This document shows positions 53,522 through 63,194 of a DNA stretch of 64,000 bases, in pieces. The translations under genes were made by a program, and so were the position numbers. The first letter of the stretch is position 1. Every line of letters begins with the position of its first letter. Origin of the DNA: Sodalis sp. dw_96 (GTDB lineage: Bacteria; Pseudomonadota; Gammaproteobacteria; Enterobacterales; Enterobacteriaceae); the NCBI RefSeq assembly GCF_018449575.1, contig NZ_JAAVUT010000001.1:186001-250000 (forward strand), in the 5' to 3' direction. The notes under the pieces were generated by a model that did not search any database, was not told the DNA's origin, and worked only from the letters and a program-made list of their open reading frames with translations.

Positions 53522-54634
53522 ATGTATGATTTGGACGCGTTTGAATTTGCCGTGCTGCCGGTGAAAAGCGTCGCTTGCGGCCTAAACGAAGGGCGCATCC
53601 CAATGGAAAGCGGCCCGGATGACGTGCGCACCTTGCTGGGAGGAGACAGCCTGGATGAGGTGCGCGCATTGCTGGATATCAGCGGTCTGGGCATGGACGC
53701 GGATATCGATTGTTTCGTGGTGGCCCACCATGGGCGGCAGTTGGCGGGCTGCGCCGGCATAGCCGGCAACACCATCAAATGCGTCGCGGTGGCGGAGGAT
53801 TACCGGGGGGATAATCTGAGCGCCCGCCTGGTGGGGGAGGTGGAAAACCTGGCGTTACGGCTAGGGCATTCCCACTTATTCTTGTATACCCGCCCGTCCA
53901 ATATCGCCCTGTTCAAGGGCTGCGGCTTTTATCCACTGGCGCAATGGGACCAGGTGGCGGTTCTTATGGAAAACACGCCGGTGGGCATTACGCTTTATTG
54001 CCGCACGCTGGCACAACAGCGTCATTCCGGCGCCCGCATCGGCGGGATGGTCATGAATGCCAATCCTTTCACCCTGGGGCACGCCTATCTGGCGGAGCAG
54101 GCCTCCGCGCTCTGCGACTGGGTGCATATCTTCGTGGTGCGGGAGGATGTCTCGCTTTTTTCCTATACCGAACGTCTGGAAATGGTGCGCCAGGGCGTGG
54201 CGCATCTCACTAATGTTACGGTGCATCACGGGTCGGATTATCTCATTTCGCGGGCGACGTTCCCCGGCTATTTTTTACGGGATACACAGCTCGTGAGCCA
54301 AACCTACAGCGCCATCGATCTGTTGATTTTTCGTCAATATATCGCCCCGGCCCTCGGTATTACCCATCGCTTTGTCGGTACCGAGCCCTATTGTCCGGTG
54401 ACGGAACAATACAATCGCGATATGCGGGTATGGTTGGAAGAGCCCGGGCGCTCTGCTTTGCCGCCGGTGTCGGTGGTGGAGATTCCCCGCAAATGTCAAT
54501 CCTCAGGCTGGGCGATTTCCGCCTCGGAAGTGCGGGCCTTGTTAAAGGAAAGGCAGATGTCGTCTATCCGGGAAATCGTGCCGCCTTGTACTTTTGCCTT
54601 TTTAACGTCACATCACCGGTCGGAATGTGCGTAA
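53522..54634 (+). CDS. citC: [Citrate (pro-3S)-lyase] ligase CitC
   Basis: 370 aa from ATG 53522 (AGGG eight bases before); in-frame ATGs further upstream overlap the FAH gene. The N-terminal GNAT-like part (CFVVAHHGRQLAGCAGIAGN, IKCVAVAEDYRGDNLSARLV) precedes the nucleotidyltransferase motif MNANPFTLGHAYLAEQA and the closing SGWAISASEVRALL. CitC acetylates the lyase prosthetic thiol with acetate and ATP, activating citrate lyase. The protein is slightly longer than E. coli CitC because of about 40 extra N-terminal residues. Confidence 0.93.
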   Translation: MYDLDAFEFAVLPVKSVACGLNEGRIPMESGPDDVRTLLGGDSLDEVRALLDISGLGMDADIDCFVVAHHGRQLAGCAGIAGNTIKCVAVAEDYRGDNLSARLVGEVENLALRLGHSHLFLYTRPSNIALFKGCGFYPLAQWDQVAVLMENTPVGITLYCRTLAQQRHSGARIGGMVMNANPFTLGHAYLAEQASALCDWVHIFVVREDVSLFSYTERLEMVRQGVAHLTNVTVHHGSDYLISRATFPGYFLRDTQLVSQTYSAIDLLIFRQYIAPALGITHRFVGTEPYCPVTEQYNRDMRVWLEEPGRSALPPVSVVEIPRKCQSSGWAISASEVRALLKERQMSSIREIVPPCTFAFLTSHHRSECA

Positions 54635-54661
54635 CCGAATTTTTTTGTCAGGACAGTCATT

Positions 54662-54955
54662 ATGAAGATAGTTAAAGAATCCTTGGCCGGCACCTTCGAA
54701 TCCAGCGATCTGCTGGTAAAAATCGCCCCGGCCGACGGTGAGCTGAACGTTGTGGTGAATAGCGAGGTAATAAAACAGTTCGGCATACAAATCCGCCAGG
54801 TCATTGATCAGACGCTGGCGGCCATGGGCATCACGGAAGGGTTGATCATTATCGACGATAAAGGGGCGTTGGATTGCGTGATACGCGCCCGGTTACAAAC
54901 CGCGGTATTACGGGCCGCCGGGGCGGAAGAAATTGTATGGGACAGCATGTTATGA
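54662..54955 (+). CDS. citD: Citrate lyase acyl carrier protein CitD (gamma subunit)
   Basis: 97 aa. The N-terminal [20 protein letters not shown] carries the serine (in ESSD, about residue 14-15) to which the triphosphoribosyl-dephospho-CoA prosthetic group is attached. The length is normal. It overlaps citE by four bases. The holo form carries acetyl, then citryl, between the CitF and CitE active sites. Confidence 0.95.
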   Translation: MKIVKESLAGTFESSDLLVKIAPADGELNVVVNSEVIKQFGIQIRQVIDQTLAAMGITEGLIIIDDKGALDCVIRARLQTAVLRAAGAEEIVWDSML

Positions 54956-55827
54956 AAAAACTTCGTCGCAGTATGTTGTTCATTCCCGGCTCCAATGCCG
55001 CCATGTTGTCCACCGCATTTATCTACCGTCCCGATTCGATCATGTTCGATCTGGAAGATGCCGTTTCGCTGCGGGAAAAGGACAGTGCCCGGATTTTGGT
55101 ATTTCATGCGCTGCAACACCCCATGTACCGGGACATTGAAACCGTGGTGCGCATCAACCCGCTCAATACGCCGTTCGGCCTGAAGGATTTGGAGGCGGTG
55201 GTGAGGGCCGGGGCGGATGTGGTGCGGTTGCCGAAAACCGACAGCCCGGAGGATATACATGAGCTGGAAACCCATATTGAACGTATCGAACGGGCATGCG
55301 GCCGGGAGGTGGGTTCCACCCGCACCATGGCCGCCATTGAATCGGCCATCGGCGTAATCAACGCGGTGGCGATTGCCCGCTGTTCCCCCAGGCTTATCGG
55401 TATTGCCCTGGCGGCATTTGATTATGTCATGGATATGCAAACTGAACGGGGCGACGGCACCGAACTTTTCTACGCCCGCTGCGCGGTGCTGCACGCGGCA
55501 CGTGCCGCCGGCATCGACGCTTTCGACGTGGTCTATGCCGATATCAACGACGAGGCCGGCTTCCTGCGGGAAGTGGAACTGGTGCGTAAAATGGGTTTCA
55601 ACGGTAAATCATTGATTAACCCGCGCCAGATTGAACTGCTGCATAACGCCTATGCGCCGACCCAGGAAGCGGTGGACTACGCCCGGCGGGTGATCGCCGC
55701 CGCCGAGGACGGAGAGCGTAAAGGCCTGGGGGTCATATCGTTAAACGGCAAAATGATTGACGGCCCGATTATTAATCATGCCCAGGTGGTATTGGAACGT
55801 GCCCGGGCTTCCGGCGTGCGCCGGTAA
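54952..55827 (+). CDS. citE: Citrate lyase beta subunit CitE (citryl-ACP lyase)
   Basis: 291 aa from ATG 54952, overlapping the citD stop. Family signatures of the HpcH/CitE TIM barrel: [52 protein letters not shown] and [15 protein letters not shown], with the metal-binding Glu/Asp. It cleaves citryl-ACP to oxaloacetate and acetyl-ACP. Middle gene of the lyase block. Confidence 0.95.
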   Translation: MKKLRRSMLFIPGSNAAMLSTAFIYRPDSIMFDLEDAVSLREKDSARILVFHALQHPMYRDIETVVRINPLNTPFGLKDLEAVVRAGADVVRLPKTDSPEDIHELETHIERIERACGREVGSTRTMAAIESAIGVINAVAIARCSPRLIGIALAAFDYVMDMQTERGDGTELFYARCAVLHAARAAGIDAFDVVYADINDEAGFLREVELVRKMGFNGKSLINPRQIELLHNAYAPTQEAVDYARRVIAAAEDGERKGLGVISLNGKMIDGPIINHAQVVLERARASGVRR

Positions 55828-55859
55828 CGGTTTAGGTTAATAAAAGACAGGATGACCTA

Positions 55860-57386
55860 ATGAGTGATTTTTTAGATAATTTACAGGCACAACATCGGCA
55901 TCTCGGGCACCTGGTGCCGTTCAGCCATGCATGCAGTACCACTCCCTGGCTGGCGGACACGCTGGCCAAACATCAGCGCAAGCTCTGCGACGGTCTGGAA
56001 CAGGCCATTGAACGCAGCGGCCTGCGTGACGGTATGACCATCTCGTTCCACCATGCCTTTCGGGAAGGGGATATTGTCATTAACCGGGTGGTGGAGACGC
56101 TGGCCCGTTTGGGATTTAAAAACCTGACGCTGGCGTCCAGCTCGCTGATGACGTGCAATGACGCCTTAATCGAGCCGATCCGGGCGGGCGTCATTACCCG
56201 CATCTATACGTCGGGCATGCGCGGCAAACTGGCGGACGCCATTTCCCATGGCCTGATGCAAGAGCCGGTTCAGATTCATTCCCACGGCGGACGGGTGAAA
56301 CTGCTGCAGGACGGCGAACTCAAGATCGACGTGGCGTTTCTCGGCGTGCCGTGCAGCGATGAGTTCGGTAATGCCAATGGCAGCCATGGCCAATCCTGCT
56401 GCGGTTCCCTGGGCTATGCCATGGTGGACGCTCGTTTTGCCCGTAAGGTGGTATTGCTGACCGAAGCCCTGGTGCCATTTCCCAATATGCCCGCCAGTCT
56501 GGTGCAGGATCAGGTTGATTATATCGTCAAGGTGGATCAGGTGGGGGATCCGGCCAAAATCAGCGTGGGCGCGGCGCGTGTCACCAGTAATCCCCGTGAG
56601 CTGATGATTGCCCGTACCGCCGCCGAGGTCATTGAGCACTCCGGCTATTTCGTCGATGGATTCTCCCTGCAAACCGGTACGGGGGCGTCGGCCACCGCCT
56701 GTACCCGTTTCATGGCGGAAAAGATGGAACGGCGCCATATCAAGGCCCGTTTTGCGCTGGGGGGCATCACCGGCAGCATTGTCGATCTGCACGAGAAAGG
56801 CCTGATCGATACCCTGCTCGATACCCAATCCTTTGACAGCCAGGCCGCGCAGTCGCTGCAACATAACCCGCGCCATATCGAAATTTCCACCAATGTCTAT
56901 GCCAATCCCGCGGCCAAGGCGGCCTGCTGTGATCAGTTGGATATCGTTATCCTCAGCGCGCTGGAAATCGATGTGCATTTTAATGTTAACGTCATTACCG
57001 GTTCTGACGGCGTAATGCGCGGCGCCTCGGGCGGGCATTGCGATGTGGCCGCCGCGGCCAATCTGACCATTGTGGTGGCCCCCCTGACGCGCAGCCGTAT
57101 TCCTACCGTGGTGCGTCAGGTGACGACACTGGTGACGCCGGGTGAAAGCATTGACGTTCTGGTGACCGATCAGGGGATCGCCGTCAATCCGGCGCGGCCG
57201 GAGGTGCGCCAGCGGTTGGAAGCGGCCGGTCTCGAGGTGCTGGATATAGAACAGCTCTATCAGCGGGCGGTGGCGCTGACCGGGGAACCAAAACCCATCG
57301 AGTTTGCCTCGAGGATTGTCGGTGTGGTGCGTTACCGGGACGGCAGCGTTATTGATGTGGTGCGCCAGGTAAAAGAGGATGACTAG
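55860..57386 (+). CDS. citF: Citrate lyase alpha subunit CitF (citrate:acetyl-ACP transferase)
   Basis: 508 aa, as usual. Recognisable stretches are GLRDGMTISFHHAFREGDIV, VTSNPRELMIARTAAEVIEH, FSLQTGTGASATACTRFMAE and GASGGHCDVAAAANLTIVVA. It swaps acetyl for citryl on the carrier protein. It ends directly before the GTG of citX. Confidence 0.95.
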   Translation: MSDFLDNLQAQHRHLGHLVPFSHACSTTPWLADTLAKHQRKLCDGLEQAIERSGLRDGMTISFHHAFREGDIVINRVVETLARLGFKNLTLASSSLMTCNDALIEPIRAGVITRIYTSGMRGKLADAISHGLMQEPVQIHSHGGRVKLLQDGELKIDVAFLGVPCSDEFGNANGSHGQSCCGSLGYAMVDARFARKVVLLTEALVPFPNMPASLVQDQVDYIVKVDQVGDPAKISVGAARVTSNPRELMIARTAAEVIEHSGYFVDGFSLQTGTGASATACTRFMAEKMERRHIKARFALGGITGSIVDLHEKGLIDTLLDTQSFDSQAAQSLQHNPRHIEISTNVYANPAAKAACCDQLDIVILSALEIDVHFNVNVITGSDGVMRGASGGHCDVAAAANLTIVVAPLTRSRIPTVVRQVTTLVTPGESIDVLVTDQGIAVNPARPEVRQRLEAAGLEVLDIEQLYQRAVALTGEPKPIEFASRIVGVVRYRDGSVIDVVRQVKEDD

Positions 57387-57932
57387 GTGACCCAGACCGA
57401 AGATATCAGCATTGACGTTACGCTGGATCAACTGCTGGCGGCGAAGGAGCGCCGCGCCGAGCGGCAAAGGGCGTGGCTTGACCGTTACGGCCGGCCGCTG
57501 ATTTCACTGACCCTGGTGACGCCGGGGCCGGTGAAGGATTCTGCTGCTTACCGGCAGGTAATGGGGGAAGCCATTAACGTTTGCCAGCGGATGTTGACCG
57601 GTCGTGGCTGGCCGGTAGCGGCGCGGCAGGCCTTTTGGCTGCCCACGGGACCGGAAGCGTTTTGGGCGGTGGAGCAAGGGGCGGAGGAAATAAAAGCCGC
57701 CACGGTGGCGCTGGAACAGGGGCATCCTCTCGGCCGTCTCTGGGATATGGATGTCATTTCGGTCCATGACGGCATTATCGGACGAAGTTTCCTCCGACAA
57801 GCCGGACGCCGCTGTCTTGTCTGCGACCAGCCCGCTCATGCCTGCGGGCGATCCCGCAGGCATCCGTTGCCTCAGTTGATGACTAAAATAAACGATCTGC
57901 TGGAGGCCTATTTTGTTCGCGATGAAAGCTGA
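57387..57932 (+). CDS. citX: Apo-citrate lyase phosphoribosyl-dephospho-CoA transferase CitX
   Basis: 181 aa starting with GTG immediately after the citF stop, with GAGG eight bases upstream. Segments ISIDVTLDQLLAAKERRAER, GRPLISLTLVTPGPVKDSAA and the C-terminal CLVCDQPAHACGRSRRHPLP are typical. It attaches the prosthetic group made by CitG to CitD. The end overlaps citG by 20 bases. Confidence 0.93.
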   Translation: MTQTEDISIDVTLDQLLAAKERRAERQRAWLDRYGRPLISLTLVTPGPVKDSAAYRQVMGEAINVCQRMLTGRGWPVAARQAFWLPTGPEAFWAVEQGAEEIKAATVALEQGHPLGRLWDMDVISVHDGIIGRSFLRQAGRRCLVCDQPAHACGRSRRHPLPQLMTKINDLLEAYFVRDES

Positions 57933-58779
57933 AGCGCTGCGTGGCGACGCCGATACCGATCTTGGGGTGATGGAACGGTTGGCCGCCGCCGCATTGCGAG
58001 AGGAAGTGCTGTTGACCCCCAAACCGGGGCTGGTGGATCAATCGAATACCGGTGCGCATCTGGATATGGATTTACCGCTGTTCAAACGCAGCATAGCGGC
58101 GATAGTCCCCTGGTTCAGCCGCTTTACCGCCCTTGGCTATCATTATGCCGCGCTTCCGGCCGGGGAGATAATGACCCGCATACGCCCGGTGGGCCTGGCC
58201 TGCGAGCAGGCGATGTTTGCCGCTACCGGCGGCGTCAATACCCACAAAGGCGGGGTTTTCTCCCTCGGGTTATTATGTACCGCAGCCGGACGACTGTCGG
58301 GGCGATTACAGCCGTTAACCCGCGAGGGATTGTGTGACGAAGTGGCCGCGATGTGCGCCCGCCTGGTGACGACAGAGCTGGCGGGTTGCAGGCGGGCGGC
58401 CACGGTGGGTGAGCATCTGTTCCAGCGTTATGGAATGACCGGCGCGCGCGGGGAGGCGGTGAGCGGGTTCGCCACCGTGCGCCGGTACGCTTTACCGGCT
58501 TGGGATCGGCTCAAGGCAGACGGTGCCGACGATCGTATCATTATGCTGCACTGCCTGTTACTGCTCATGGCCTATAATCCCGATACCAATCTGGTCTCTC
58601 GCGGCGGTCTGCCCGGCCTGAATTACGTTCAGCGCTACGCCCGGCGCTTATTGACTTGCGGCTGGGATCTTAGCGGGCTGCGGCAGATGGATGAGGCGCT
58701 GATAGCTTTTCATCTCAGCCCCGGCGGCAGCGCGGATTTGCTGGCGGTGTCCTATGTGCTGGCGCATCTGCCCCTATGA
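57913..58779 (+). CDS. citG: Triphosphoribosyl-dephospho-CoA synthase CitG
   Basis: 288 aa. A TTG at 57913 is chosen as start because GGAGG lies six bases before it; ATG 57922 is the alternative. The family core is REEVLLTPKPGLVDQSNTGA, HLDMDLPLFKRSI and AATGGVNTHKGGVFSLGLLC (His-Lys of the active site). It joins ATP and dephospho-CoA to the prosthetic-group precursor for CitX. It is a separate gene here, not fused to citX as in some species. Confidence 0.93.
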   Translation: MFAMKAEALRGDADTDLGVMERLAAAALREEVLLTPKPGLVDQSNTGAHLDMDLPLFKRSIAAIVPWFSRFTALGYHYAALPAGEIMTRIRPVGLACEQAMFAATGGVNTHKGGVFSLGLLCTAAGRLSGRLQPLTREGLCDEVAAMCARLVTTELAGCRRAATVGEHLFQRYGMTGARGEAVSGFATVRRYALPAWDRLKADGADDRIIMLHCLLLLMAYNPDTNLVSRGGLPGLNYVQRYARRLLTCGWDLSGLRQMDEALIAFHLSPGGSADLLAVSYVLAHLPL

Positions 58780-59399
58780 ATGCATATGGCCCGACGCGTC
58801 GCTGCGGGCTTTCACCCGACGGGGCATCATCGGCATGTTCCGACGGGCGGCCCGCTGCGTTGACCGTTCTGCTGGTGCCGGGCATTCAGGATAGCGGACC
58901 GGAACATTGGCAAACCTGCTGGCAGCAACGGCATCCGCACTGGTTGCGCATCACACAGCGCAATTGGCTCGAACCGGATTTGGACGGCTGGGTGGCGGCG
59001 ATTCGGCGCGAGCTTGGGAAACAGCACTTTCCTTTACTGTTGATCGGTCACAGCTTCGGTGCGCTCTCATCGTTGTATTTCGCCAGCCGGTTCCCCACCG
59101 AGGTGGCCGGCGTGGTGCTGGTGGCACCGGCCGAACCCGTGCGTTTCGAGATTGAAGATCGTATCCTGGCAACCCCTTTACCGGTGCCGAGCCTGCTGTT
59201 CGCCAGCCATAACGACCCCTTACTGGCGTTCAGCCGCGCCCGTTATTGGGCTGATTGCTGGGGCAGTGAACTGGTGGACGTCGGCGACGCGGGGCACATC
59301 AACGCCCAATCGGGTTTCGGCGCCTGGCCCCATGGTTTGCAACTTATCGACCTGTTCAGCCGCAAACTGAGTCCCCACCCTGCCAGCGGCTCATTATAA
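58776..59399 (+). CDS. RBBP9/YdeN-family serine hydrolase
   Basis: 207 aa overlapping citG by ATGA, hence in the cit operon. An alpha/beta hydrolase with nucleophile Ser93 in LIGHSFGALSSL, the N-terminal VLLVPGIQDSGPEHWQTCWQ typical of YdeN/RBBP9, and the catalytic His in DVGDAGHINAQSGFG. The first about 28 residues before the core are low-conservation and may not all be translated. The family's substrates are poorly known. A link to citrate metabolism rests only on position. Confidence 0.85.
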   Translation: MNAYGPTRRCGLSPDGASSACSDGRPAALTVLLVPGIQDSGPEHWQTCWQQRHPHWLRITQRNWLEPDLDGWVAAIRRELGKQHFPLLLIGHSFGALSSLYFASRFPTEVAGVVLVAPAEPVRFEIEDRILATPLPVPSLLFASHNDPLLAFSRARYWADCWGSELVDVGDAGHINAQSGFGAWPHGLQLIDLFSRKLSPHPASGSL

Positions 59400-59524
59400 A
59401 TTTGCTTACAATCCGCCTTCCGCAAATCAGCCCTGCCTCTATCAATTAATCTTAGGGTTCACCACAGGTATGCCATAATCAATGCAGTTTGGGTTATGCG
59501 TCGCTAAAGCAACGGAGAAAAATA

Positions 59525-60331
59525 ATGAGTAAAAGCAACGATCATCAGCCGGATCATGATCCGGAACATCCCTACTCGGGTAAAGACTACGATCAGACCC
59601 TGCATTTACTGCAAATTGAGCTGGTCAAACTGCAACGGGAGATTATCGCCTCCAACGATCAAATCCTGGTGATTTTTGAAGGGCGTGACGCGGCGGGCAA
59701 AGACGGCATCATCAAAACCATTTCCCAGCACCTCAGCCCCCGTGAATTTCGTATCGTCGCCCTGGGCAAGCCTTCCGAGCGGGATCGCGCCGAATGGTAC
59801 TTCCAGCGATATGTGGCGGAGTTGCCGGCGGCGCAGGAGATGGTGCTGTTCAACCGCAGCTGGTATAACCGCGCCGGCGTCGAGCGGGTGATGGGTTTTT
59901 GCAGCGATAAAGAGTATGAGCTGTTTATGAATACGGTAACGGATTTTGAACAGTTGCTGGTGGATTCCGGGATTAAAATCATCAAATACTATCTTGATAT
60001 CAGCAAGCACGAGCAAAAAGAGCGCCTGGAGGCCCGGCTTACCGATCCCCTTAAGCAATGGAAAATCAGCCCCATCGACGAGCAGGCCACCAAACAGTGG
60101 AAGCAATACAGTAATGCCCGTAATGAAATGCTGATCCGTTCCCATACCCCCAACACGCCCTGGGTTATCGTGCATACCGATGACAAACACGAAGCCAGGA
60201 TTAACATTCTGCGCGATGTGCTGGGACGGCTTAACTATAAAGGCAAGGACAAAAAACTGGCCCTGCCGGATCCTGAAGTGGTCTTCGCCTTTGATACCGT
60301 CTGCATAGAAAACGGCCGCCTGGCGCCGTAG
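59525..60331 (+). CDS. ppk2: Polyphosphate kinase 2 (PPK2 family)
   Basis: 268 aa from ATG 59525 (GGAG upstream; the longer frame is less likely). Walker A-like VIFEGRDAAGKDG (about residues 49-61), the lid region GKPSERDRAEWYFQRYVAEL, and Walker B-like MVLFNRSWYNRAGVERVMG define single-domain PPK2. These use polyphosphate to phosphorylate nucleoside mono- or diphosphates in the cytoplasm. Monocistronic. Confidence 0.92.
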   Translation: MSKSNDHQPDHDPEHPYSGKDYDQTLHLLQIELVKLQREIIASNDQILVIFEGRDAAGKDGIIKTISQHLSPREFRIVALGKPSERDRAEWYFQRYVAELPAAQEMVLFNRSWYNRAGVERVMGFCSDKEYELFMNTVTDFEQLLVDSGIKIIKYYLDISKHEQKERLEARLTDPLKQWKISPIDEQATKQWKQYSNARNEMLIRSHTPNTPWVIVHTDDKHEARINILRDVLGRLNYKGKDKKLALPDPEVVFAFDTVCIENGRLAP

Positions 60332-60461
60332 CCCTCGTTTTAAATAGTGATATATCTTTTAGGAAACCCGCAGGATTGATGCATACTAAGCGCTTTTCTG
60401 CGGGCGTCTCGGGATTGTGACGTTTACCGCCTCTTATTATTCGGATCGTGCAGCAAAACCT

Positions 60462-62330
60462 ATGAGCACAGAACATAAACAGTCGTTATCTGTGGCAACA
60501 CTGGCGGCCATCGGCGTGGTTTACGGTGATATCGGCACCAGCCCTCTTTATACCTTACGGGAGTGTTTTTCCGGCAATTATGGTTTTACCGTCCGCCCGG
60601 ACACGGTATTTGGTTTTCTTTCGCTGATTTTCTGGATGCTGATTCTCATTGTTTCGCTGAAATATCTGGTGTACGTAATGCGGGCCGATCACGCCGGCGA
60701 AGGCGGTATCATGACGCTGATGTCCCTGGCCGGCCGCAATACGCCGGCGCGCACGGCGGTAGTGATTATGGTGCTCGGGCTGATAGGCAGCGGTTTTTTT
60801 TATGGCGACGTGGTGATTACCCCGGCCATTTCGGTGATATCCGCCATTGAGGGATTGGTGATTGTCGCGCCCTCATACTCGGGTTATATCGTTCCCGTCT
60901 CCATTGCCGTCATAACTTTGTTGTTCATGATTCAAAAACACGGCACCGGCAGCGTCGGCAAGCTTTTTGCGCCGGTGATGCTGGTGTGGTTCCTGACGCT
61001 GGCGCTGATGGGCGCCCGGAGCATCCTGTCCTATCCGGCCGTTTTGCAGGCGATGAATCCGGAATGGGCAGTGCATTTTTTCATCGAATATAAAAAAATG
61101 TCTTTCTTCGCCCTTGGGGCGGTGGTGCTGTCCATTACCGGCGTGGAAGCGCTGTATGCCGATATGGGCCACTTCGGCAAACACCCCATCCAGCTGGCCT
61201 GGTTCGTGGTGGTGCTGCCGTCGCTGGTGCTTAACTATTTCGGCCAGGGCGCGCTGCTGTTGAAGGACCCGTCAACCATCATCAATCCGTTCTTTTTATT
61301 GGCCCCCGGCTGGGCATTGATCCCGCTGCTGATCTTGTCGGCCCTGGCGACGATTATCGCTTCCCAAGCGGTAATTTCCGGCGTGTTTTCCCTCACCCGC
61401 CAGGCGGTGCGCCTGGGGTACCTGCCGCCGATGCGCATTATCCACACCTCGGCCGAGGAATCAGGGCAGATTTATGTCCCCACCATTAACTGGATACTGT
61501 ACGTCGCCGTGGTGCTGGTCATTGCCTTTGCCAAACACTCCAGCAATCTGGCGGCGGCTTACGGTATCGCCGTCACCGGCACCATGCTGTTAACCAGCCT
61601 GCTGGTGACCTGGGTGGCGGTGAATACCTGGCACTGGAACCGGATCATGGTGGGATTGATATTGGTGGTGCTGCTGATTATCGATGTGCCGATGTTCTCC
61701 GCCAATGCCCTGAAGCTCTTTTCCGGCGGCTGGTTGCCGCTGACGCTGGGGTTGGTGATGTTTATCGTCATGACCACCTGGAATACCGAGCGTTTCCGGC
61801 TGGCGCGCAAATTGCACTCTCACGGCAACTCCCTGGAGGCGATGATAGCCTCGCTTGAGAAAAACCCGCCGGTGCGCGTTCAGGGCACCGCGGTGTTTAT
61901 GTCCCACAGCATCAATATCATTCCCTTTGCCCTGCTGCATAACCTGAAACATAACAAGATGCTGCATGAGCGGGTCATCCTGCTGACGGTGCGCACCGAG
62001 CACGCCCCCTATGTGCATAACGTTCGCCGCGTGACCATCGAGCAGCTCTCTCCCACCTTCTGGCGGGTGGTGGCCCGCTACGGCTGGCTGGAAGCGCCGA
62101 ATATGCTGGAAATATTCCACCGCTGCGGTCTGGAAGGCTTGCCCTGCCAAATCATGGAAACCTCGTTTTTCATGTCCCACGAATCGTTAATCCTCACCAA
62201 GCGGCCCTGGTATCTCTTCCTGCGGGGCAAGCTGTTTATCACCTTAAGCCGCAATGCCCTGCGGGTGGCGGATGAGTATGAAATCCCTCCCAACCGGGTT
62301 ATCGAATTGGGTACGCAGGTGGAAATCTAG
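60462..62330 (+). CDS. kup: Low-affinity potassium transporter Kup
   Basis: 622 aa from ATG 60462 ([20 protein letters not shown]), matching the E. coli Kup start. Twelve helices and the family stretch [40 protein letters not shown] and [18 protein letters not shown]. The cytoplasmic C-terminal domain is complete, ending [14 protein letters not shown]. It takes up K+ (and Cs+) with protons, important at low pH. Monocistronic. Confidence 0.97.
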   Translation: MSTEHKQSLSVATLAAIGVVYGDIGTSPLYTLRECFSGNYGFTVRPDTVFGFLSLIFWMLILIVSLKYLVYVMRADHAGEGGIMTLMSLAGRNTPARTAVVIMVLGLIGSGFFYGDVVITPAISVISAIEGLVIVAPSYSGYIVPVSIAVITLLFMIQKHGTGSVGKLFAPVMLVWFLTLALMGARSILSYPAVLQAMNPEWAVHFFIEYKKMSFFALGAVVLSITGVEALYADMGHFGKHPIQLAWFVVVLPSLVLNYFGQGALLLKDPSTIINPFFLLAPGWALIPLLILSALATIIASQAVISGVFSLTRQAVRLGYLPPMRIIHTSAEESGQIYVPTINWILYVAVVLVIAFAKHSSNLAAAYGIAVTGTMLLTSLLVTWVAVNTWHWNRIMVGLILVVLLIIDVPMFSANALKLFSGGWLPLTLGLVMFIVMTTWNTERFRLARKLHSHGNSLEAMIASLEKNPPVRVQGTAVFMSHSINIIPFALLHNLKHNKMLHERVILLTVRTEHAPYVHNVRRVTIEQLSPTFWRVVARYGWLEAPNMLEIFHRCGLEGLPCQIMETSFFMSHESLILTKRPWYLFLRGKLFITLSRNALRVADEYEIPPNRVIELGTQVEI

Positions 62331-62453
62331 CGGCCGATTTTCTCCTCGGGCGGCATGCAAGGCGCCGTCCGGCGTGTTATTGTCATAAGGTATCCATCGC
62401 CCCGGCCGTGTCTGGCGGAGCGTGATCCCATAGCCTATTCAAGAGGATAATTC

Positions 62454-62996
62454 ATGACAGATTCCGTTTACGACATTCCGGTTAAAAAAATCGACGGCAC
62501 ACCCGCCAGCCTGGCGGACTATCGCGGCAAAGCGCTGCTGGTGGTTAACGTCGCCTCCAAATGCGGCCTGACGCCGCAATATGAAGCGCTGGAAAAACTT
62601 TATCAGGACCGGCATCCTCAGGGACTGGAAGTGCTGGGTTTCCCGGCTAATAACTTCAAGGGCCAGGAACCGGGCAGCGACACCGAGATCAGTCAGTTTT
62701 GCTCGCTGACCTACGATGTGCATTTTCCGCTGTTTTCGAAAATTTCGGTGCTGGGAGAAGATCAGCATCCGCTGTACGGCAAATTAACCGCGGCGCAGCC
62801 GGACGCCATCGGGGAAGGGCCGTTTCGCGAACGATTGAAAGGTTACGGTGTCGATCCCGTCAACCGCCAGGATGTGTTATGGAATTTTGAAAAATTCCTC
62901 ATCAACCGGCAGGGGGAGATAGTGGCGCGCTTCGCGCCGGACGTCACCGCCGACGATCCGCGTTTGCTGGCGGCCATTGATAAAGCGCTGGCATAA
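62454..62996 (+). CDS. Glutathione peroxidase (GPX family, Cys type)
   Basis: 180 aa with catalytic Cys37 in VNVASKCGLTPQYEALEKLY, the Gln/Trp active-site region LGFPANNFKGQEPGSDTEIS, and WNFEKFLINRQGEIVARFAP. The usual PCNQF segment reads PANNF: the second Cys and the tetrad Gln are altered (A and N in place of C and Q). It reduces peroxides with thioredoxin or glutathione; similar to E. coli BtuE/GpxA. Confidence 0.9.
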   Translation: MTDSVYDIPVKKIDGTPASLADYRGKALLVVNVASKCGLTPQYEALEKLYQDRHPQGLEVLGFPANNFKGQEPGSDTEISQFCSLTYDVHFPLFSKISVLGEDQHPLYGKLTAAQPDAIGEGPFRERLKGYGVDPVNRQDVLWNFEKFLINRQGEIVARFAPDVTADDPRLLAAIDKALA

Positions 62997-63194
62997 AACC
63001 TTTACCGCCGGCCATTGATAAAATGCCGGCGTAACCCATTCATCCACCGGCGTCCGGCGGACGGTTATTTGGCGGAAGAACGCGCGGTGGAAGGGGGGGG
63101 CGCCGGCAGCGGAAGCTTTATGGCACCCAGGCCGGTATGCTAAAATCGGCAAGATGCGATTTTCCCCGGGCGTCGGATGAATAAGGCTTCATAG

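Noticed and set aside
56166..57467. 433-codon minus-strand ORF
   Set aside because: Antisense to citF and the start of citX, His/Gly-rich, no RBS or family motif.
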